DNA from: an uncultured Collinsella sp.
GTDB lineage: Bacteria > Actinomycetota > Coriobacteriia > Coriobacteriales > Coriobacteriaceae
Assembly: GCA_900757615.1 (NCBI GenBank)
Contig: CAAEON010000041.1
Span: forward strand, 1 to 28,036
Direction: 5' to 3'
Length of the DNA: 28,036 nucleotides
The translations under genes were made by a program, and so were the position numbers. Under the pieces are notes generated by a model that was given only the letters and a program-made list of their open reading frames with translations, made no database searches and was not told the DNA's origin. Shown here in pieces: positions 23,491-28,036 of this stretch; the first letter of the stretch is position 1; each line of letters starts with the position of its first letter.

Positions 23491-25856
23491 GGATTCTCAA
23501 GCTCTTTAAAAAACATATCCTGGCACTGTTCGCAGCTATCGTACTTATCGTAATCAGCTGCAACGCCGATCTGGCGCTGCCTACCTATATGAGCGACATC
23601 GTCGACGTGGGTGTGCAGCAAGGCGGCATCGCCTCGCCCGTACCCGACACCATTCGCGCCGAATCGCTCGACGACCTTGAGCTCTTTATGAGCGATAAGG
23701 ACGCCAAGGCTGTGGAGGCCGTGTTTAGCAAGGCGGACAATAACGGCATTCGAACGTACAAGGGCACCGAGGAGGAGCGCGCCGACGGCGGCAAGATTGC
23801 CGACATCATGAGCCTGCCCGAGACTGTCGTCCTTTCGTTCAACCAGGGCATCGATGCCAACTCCATGGGCGACATGACCGGCGCATCTACAGAGGCAAGC
23901 GATGACGGCGCCGCTCAGGCCATGCCCACCCCCGAGCAGATGGCGGCGATGACGCCCGAGCAGCTCGCCGAGATACAGCAGAAGGCCGCAGCGGCGCAGA
24001 ACATGCAAAAGCAGATTGATGCCGACGGCGGTAAGGTCACCATGAAGAGTCTGCGTCTAGGCGTTGAAGGCGGCCTAATCGACCAGGGCAAGCTCGTGGA
24101 GGGCGCCAACGATATGGCGGACAAAATGGGCTCCATGTCGGGTTCCATCGTGACCCAACGCGCCGTGAGCTATGTGCAAGACGAGTACAAGGCGCAAGGC
24201 ATCAACCCCGCCGACGTGCAGAACGCCTACCTGGGCCGCATGGCGACCACGATGTTTGGTCTGTGCCTTGTGTCGCTCGTCGCCACCATCCTGACCGGTG
24301 CCGTGGCTTCGCGCACCGCCTGTTCCATCGCACGCGACCTGCGCCGCGAGACCTTCAACAAGGTTATGCACTTCTCGCCGGCCGAGGTGGGCAAGTTTAG
24401 CCAGGCCTCGCTCATCACCCGCTGCACCAACGACATTCAGCAGATCCAGATGGCCGCAACCCTGTTTATCCGCATGTGTCTGATGGCCCCCGTCATGGGC
24501 ATCGTCGCCGTCATGCGCGTCCTGGCCAACCATACCGGCCTAGAGTGGACCATCGCCGTGGCCATCATCGCGGTCTCGGCCGTCGTCGGCGTGCTTATGG
24601 GCCTCACCATGCCCAAGTTCAAAAAGATGCAGAGCTTTGTGGACCGTGTGAACCTTACCGCCCGCGAGCTGCTCGACGGCCTTATGCCCATCCGCTCGTT
24701 CAACCGCGAGGAGCATGAGCTCGAGCGTTTTGACAAGGCGTCGCTCGACCTGATGACCACGCAGCTCTACACCAACCGCGCCATGAGCTTTATGATGCCG
24801 CTTATGATGCTTGTCATGAACTGCATCACCGTGCTTATCGTCTGGTTTGGCGCCCAGGGAGTGTCCGACGGCGTGATGCAGGTCGGCAACATGATGGCGT
24901 TTATCTCCTACACCATGCAGATCGTCATGGCGTTTATGATCCTCACCATGGTTTCGGTTATCCTGCCCCGTGCCGAGGTCGCAGCTGAGCGCGTGGAAGA
25001 GGTCATCACCTGCCCCACGAGCATCAACGACCCTGCCTCGCCCAAACTGCCCGCAGCCAGCGCGCCGCGCGGTGAGCTCACCTTCCGCGACGTGAGCTTC
25101 CAGTACCCCGATGCCCGCGCCGATGTCATCAGCGGCGTGAACTTCACCACGCACGCCGGCCAGATGCTCGGCATCATTGGCTCCACGGGTTCGGGCAAGT
25201 CCACGCTTGTGCAGCTCATCCCGCGCCTGTACGACGTCACGGGCGGCAGCATTTCACTCGACGGCATCGACGTGCGCGACATGACCCTTTCCGAGCTGCG
25301 CCGCCGCATCGGTTATATTCCGCAGCAGGGTCGTCTATTCTCGGGTACCGTCGAGAGCAACCTCAAGTTTGCCGGCGACATGGTGAGCGATGATGACATG
25401 CGCCAGGCAGCACGCGTCGCCCAGGCGGAAAACTTTATCGCCGAGCGCGAGGGCGGCTACGACTCCCCCATCAGCCAGGGCGGCTCCAATGTTTCGGGCG
25501 GTCAGCGCCAGCGTCTGGCCATCGCCCGCGCGTTGGCCAAAAAGCCCGAGGTCGTGGTGTTCGATGATTCGTTTAGCGCCCTCGACTACAAGACCGACGC
25601 GCGCCTGCGCGAAGAGCTGGCCAAAAACGTTACCGACGCCGCACTCGTGGTCGTGGCCCAGCGCATCGCGACCATCATGCACGCCGACCAGATCATCGTG
25701 CTCGACGACGGCCACGTAGTGGGCACCGGCACGCACGAGGAGCTGCTGCGCAGCTGCCCGGCGTACCTGGAGATCGCACAGTCGCAGCTTTCCGCCGAGG
25801 AGCTGGGGCTTACCCAAGAAGAAATTGCAGCCGTCATGGAAGGAGGCGAGCGCTAA
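23487..25856 (+). CDS. ABC exporter subunit 1, degenerate ATP site, large loop insert
   Basis: This 789-residue half-transporter has a six-helix membrane domain and a C-terminal ATPase domain. TM1 (about 10-28) is separated from TM2 (about 252-272) by a roughly 205-residue extracellular insert. The insert is rich in Ala, Met, Gln and acidic residues, with a likely helix around 148-182. In the ATPase domain Walker A is GSTGSGKST (about 565-573) and the signature is VSGGQ. Walker B ends in DD (VVVFDD) instead of DE, and the switch histidine is Gln (VVVAQRIATI), as in the non-catalytic site of heterodimeric exporters such as TM287/288. Start GTG 23487 overlaps marR. It pairs with the next gene. 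Confidence 0.92.
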   Translation: MRILKLFKKHILALFAAIVLIVISCNADLALPTYMSDIVDVGVQQGGIASPVPDTIRAESLDDLELFMSDKDAKAVEAVFSKADNNGIRTYKGTEEERADGGKIADIMSLPETVVLSFNQGIDANSMGDMTGASTEASDDGAAQAMPTPEQMAAMTPEQLAEIQQKAAAAQNMQKQIDADGGKVTMKSLRLGVEGGLIDQGKLVEGANDMADKMGSMSGSIVTQRAVSYVQDEYKAQGINPADVQNAYLGRMATTMFGLCLVSLVATILTGAVASRTACSIARDLRRETFNKVMHFSPAEVGKFSQASLITRCTNDIQQIQMAATLFIRMCLMAPVMGIVAVMRVLANHTGLEWTIAVAIIAVSAVVGVLMGLTMPKFKKMQSFVDRVNLTARELLDGLMPIRSFNREEHELERFDKASLDLMTTQLYTNRAMSFMMPLMMLVMNCITVLIVWFGAQGVSDGVMQVGNMMAFISYTMQIVMAFMILTMVSVILPRAEVAAERVEEVITCPTSINDPASPKLPAASAPRGELTFRDVSFQYPDARADVISGVNFTTHAGQMLGIIGSTGSGKSTLVQLIPRLYDVTGGSISLDGIDVRDMTLSELRRRIGYIPQQGRLFSGTVESNLKFAGDMVSDDDMRQAARVAQAENFIAEREGGYDSPISQGGSNVSGGQRQRLAIARALAKKPEVVVFDDSFSALDYKTDARLREELAKNVTDAALVVVAQRIATIMHADQIIVLDDGHVVGTGTHEELLRSCPAYLEIAQSQLSAEELGLTQEEIAAVMEGGER

Positions 25857-27712
25857 TGGCAGACGAGACCAAGACTCAGATTCCCAAACCCACCCGCCAG
25901 CGTGGTCCCATGGGCCGCATGGGCGGCATGCGTCGTGGCGAAAAGGCCAAGGACTTTAAGGGCACCATGAGGCAGCTGCTCGGCTATATCGGCCAGCACA
26001 AGATTGCTGTGTTTACCGCCGTCGCCTTTGCCGTGTGCTCGGTCATCTTTAACATTGTGGGGCCCAAGGTGCTCGGCCAGGTTACCACCAAACTGTTCGA
26101 GGGCCTGGTTGCCAAGGTCAACGGTACCGGCGACGTTGACTTTGACTGGATCGCCAAGACGCTCGGCTTTTTGCTCTGCCTGTATCTGGCGAGCTCTGTC
26201 TGCAGCCTCATCCAGGGCTGGCTCATGACCGGCGTCACGCAAAAGATTTGCTACCGCATGCGCAAGGAGATCGCCGCCAAGATCGCCGTCGTTCCGATGA
26301 GTTACTTCAACGGCCACAGCAAGGGAGACGTGCTCAGCCGCATCACCAACGACGTCGATACGCTGGGTCAGTCACTCAACCAGAGCGTGACGCAGCTCAT
26401 CACGTCGGTGACGCAGATTATCGGCGTGCTCGTCATGATGCTTTCGATCAGTCTGCCGCTCACCGGCGTCACCGTGCTCACACTGCCGGCCGCCGCGATT
26501 ATCCTGACCGTAATGATTCACTTCTCGCAGCCGTACTTCCGCGAGCAGCAGCAGGTTTTGGGCACCGTCAACGGCATTATCGAGGAGGACTTTGCCGGCC
26601 AGAACGTCATTCAGGTGTTCGACCGCGCCGAGGCCTCAATCGAGGAGTTCGACCGTCAAAACGACCGTCTCTTTATTAGTGGCTGGCGCTCGCAGTTCCT
26701 ATCGGGCCTGATGATGCCGCTTATGAGCTTGGTGGGCAACATGGGCTACGTGGGCGTTGTCGTGGTGGGCGCACAGCTCGCGCTGACCGGCAATGCCACG
26801 CCCGGCGACATCCAGAGCTTTATCCAGTACGTGCGCAACTTTACGCAACCCGTGCAGCAGCTGGGCAACGTGAGCAACACGATGCAGTCGATGGCCGCTG
26901 CCACCGAGCGCGTCTTTGAGTTCCTCGCCGCGCCCGAGGAGGAGCAGAAGGCCGACGCCCAGATTCCCGAGAAGCGCCCCGGCCACGTTGAGTTCGACCA
27001 CGTCAAGTTTGGCTACACGCCCGACAAGACCATCATCCACGACTTTAGCTGCGAGGCGCAGCCCGGTCAGACCATCGCCATCGTCGGCCCCACCGGCGCT
27101 GGCAAGACCACGCTCATTAAGCTGCTGCAGCGCTTCTACGACGTGGACGGCGGCTCGCTGCGTGTCGAGGGCGTCGACGTGCGCGACTGGGATCGCGCGG
27201 CGCTGCGCGGCGAGTTTGCCATGGTGCTGCAGGACACCTGGCTGTTTAACGGCACCATCCGCGAGAACATCCGCTACGGACGCCCCGATGCGACCGATGC
27301 CGAGGTCGAGGCCGCCGCACGCGCCGCACGCTGCGACCACTTTATCCATACGCTCGCCGGTGGCTACGACTTTATGATCAACGAGGAGGGCACTAACCTG
27401 TCGCAGGGTCAGCGCCAGCTCGTGACCATCGCCCGCGCCATTTTGGCCGACCGTCCGGCGCTGATTCTGGACGAGGCGACCTCCAACGTCGATACCCGCA
27501 CCGAGGAGCTCATCCAGCGCGCCATGGATGCGCTGATGCAGGGCCGCACGAGCTTTGTCATCGCGCACCGCCTGTCCACGATCCGCAACGCCGACGTGAT
27601 CTTGGTAATTCGCGACGGCGACATCGTCGAGAAGGGCACGCACGACGAGCTGCTCGCCCAAGGCGGCTTCTACGCCGACCTGTACAATTCGCAGTTCGAC
27701 GAAGCGGCGTAA
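25856..27712 (+). CDS. ABC exporter subunit 2, catalytic ATP site
   Basis: The 618-residue half-transporter starts with a G/M/R-rich cytoplasmic tail (8-30). Six membrane helices (about 40-335) and an ATPase domain follow, with Walker A GPTGAGKTT (about 411-419), Walker B LILDEATSNVD and switch histidine VIAHRLSTI. Its signature is NLSQGQRQ, slightly off the LSGGQ consensus. In the heterodimer its own Walker motifs pair with the VSGGQ of subunit 1 to form the working site, while its LSQGQ faces the degenerate site. The start ATG overlaps the stop of subunit 1 by one base (TAATG). A strong terminator follows. The substrate is likely a drug, peptide or lipid, not defined by sequence. Confidence 0.93.
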   Translation: MADETKTQIPKPTRQRGPMGRMGGMRRGEKAKDFKGTMRQLLGYIGQHKIAVFTAVAFAVCSVIFNIVGPKVLGQVTTKLFEGLVAKVNGTGDVDFDWIAKTLGFLLCLYLASSVCSLIQGWLMTGVTQKICYRMRKEIAAKIAVVPMSYFNGHSKGDVLSRITNDVDTLGQSLNQSVTQLITSVTQIIGVLVMMLSISLPLTGVTVLTLPAAAIILTVMIHFSQPYFREQQQVLGTVNGIIEEDFAGQNVIQVFDRAEASIEEFDRQNDRLFISGWRSQFLSGLMMPLMSLVGNMGYVGVVVVGAQLALTGNATPGDIQSFIQYVRNFTQPVQQLGNVSNTMQSMAAATERVFEFLAAPEEEQKADAQIPEKRPGHVEFDHVKFGYTPDKTIIHDFSCEAQPGQTIAIVGPTGAGKTTLIKLLQRFYDVDGGSLRVEGVDVRDWDRAALRGEFAMVLQDTWLFNGTIRENIRYGRPDATDAEVEAAARAARCDHFIHTLAGGYDFMINEEGTNLSQGQRQLVTIARAILADRPALILDEATSNVDTRTEELIQRAMDALMQGRTSFVIAHRLSTIRNADVILVIRDGDIVEKGTHDELLAQGGFYADLYNSQFDEAA

Positions 27713-27745
27713 CAACCGGCGGCAAACAACCGCAATACCCAAAGA

Positions 27746-27780
27746 ATGGGGGCGCAGGACAACCAGCGCCCCCATTTTTC
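27746..27780 (+). terminator. Intrinsic terminator after the ABC exporter operon
   Basis: Perfect 10-bp arms ATGGGGGCGC (27746-27755) and GCGCCCCCAT (27766-27775) are followed by a T run, CATTTTTC, starting 33 nt after the stop codon. Confidence 0.9.
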
Positions 27781-27866
27781 GTTCTGCGGCCCTTGGACCG
27801 CATCCCCTGGAGCCGAATTGACGGTCCTTTCCAGCCCCTGTGGGCAAAAAATGGCAAATATGAGTA

Positions 27867-27887
27867 CTGTTACCTTTTTAGTAACAG
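27867..27887. repeat. Small inverted repeat CTGTTAC...GTAACAG
   Basis: Perfect 7-bp arms (27867-27873 and 27881-27887) enclose a CTTTTTA loop, preceded by AAATATGAGTA. It is not attached to any gene in the window. It may be part of a dispersed repeat or an operator. Confidence 0.5.
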
Positions 27888-27943
27888 CCAAAACAGCCCC
27901 ATATGCTGCCCGCACGGCTTGCAAGCGCCCCTAAATTAATCAG

Positions 27944-27966
27944 AACCACCCTTAAAAAGGGTGGTT
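27944..27966. terminator. Possible terminator hairpin near window end
   Basis: AACCACCCTT (27944-27953) and AAGGGTGGTT (27957-27966) form a perfect 10-bp stem with a 3-nt A loop, followed by TGCTCTTA. It could end a transcript arriving from either side. Confidence 0.5.
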
Positions 27967-28036
27967 TGCTCTTAGGGTATAACCCACGGGCTCCGGGCTC
28001 GCGTCTAAAGGCGCGGGCCCGGACTTCGTCCAGGCC

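Larger units (their letters stand above)
27783..28036. other. Intergenic tail of the window without a recognisable gene
   Basis: No supported gene is visible. It holds a small hairpin at 27867-27887, a perfect 10-bp hairpin at 27944-27966 and a GC-rich imperfect dyad at 27993-28022 that runs to the window edge. Confidence 0.55.

Noticed and set aside
27993..28022. GC-rich dyad at the window end as a further copy of the composite element
   Set aside because: The stem has a mismatch and neither conserved strand (TTCCGCAGGAC or ATGTCCGAGGAC) nor the GAA triloop is present in the part visible.

Overview
The window reads as a chromosomal segment of a GC-rich, anaerobic, fermentative actinomycete of the Coriobacteriia, most likely Collinsella or a close relative. 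The reasons are the strong GC bias at third codon positions, a pyruvate formate-lyase (PFL) fermentation module beside sugar PTS genes, actinobacterial-style short operons and the dense palindromic intergenic repeats. The genus is a recognition call, not the result of a search. I see no rRNA, tRNA, CRISPR array, prophage or insertion sequence.

Layout. (1) 1-5416: aspartate-family amino acid genes. asd and lysC lie on the minus strand and are divergent from thrC and thrB on the plus strand; homoserine dehydrogenase is not in the window. (2) 5703-7109: an AT-richer islet with a DUF3990-type ADP-ribosyltransferase-like toxin gene and an overlapping XRE-type regulator (a probable toxin-antitoxin pair), preceded by a perfect 18-bp-arm operator. 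(3) 7143-9709: engB, mtnN and a membrane-anchored class A beta-lactamase-like hydrolase. (4) 9975-11822: pflA (PFL activase) and a DegV lipid-binding protein. (5) 12100-17718: a fructoside/sucrose locus (divergent GH32, PTS EIIBC, canonical sucrose-6-phosphate hydrolase) behind one strong promoter carrying LacI-type operators, with its LacI repressor gene upstream. (6) 18019-20407: PFL encoded in two pieces, a 683-residue catalytic polypeptide without the glycyl-radical domain and a separate 83-residue glycyl-radical polypeptide. (7) 20878-22752: an SDR dehydrogenase with a KdgT-family 2-keto-3-deoxygluconate permease. (8) 23041-27712: a MarR regulator translationally coupled to a heterodimeric ABC exporter with one degenerate ATP site.

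How they work together. The PTS brings in sucrose or a related fructoside as the phosphate ester and GH32 enzymes split it. The resulting pyruvate is cleaved by the two-part PFL, which PflA activates. KdgT and the SDR suggest uptake and redox handling of uronate-derived ketosugar acids. The MarR-ABC unit looks like an inducible exporter.

The two strongest unusual signals are the split PFL and a family of composite hairpins. The hairpins (1-100 truncated, 5438-5564, 17868-17996, and a divergent member at 4411-4520) keep two short conserved strands and an apical triloop, while the stem sequences differ completely from copy to copy yet stay perfectly complementary. The three canonical copies lie about 22 nt downstream of a stop codon and in the same orientation relative to the gene they follow.
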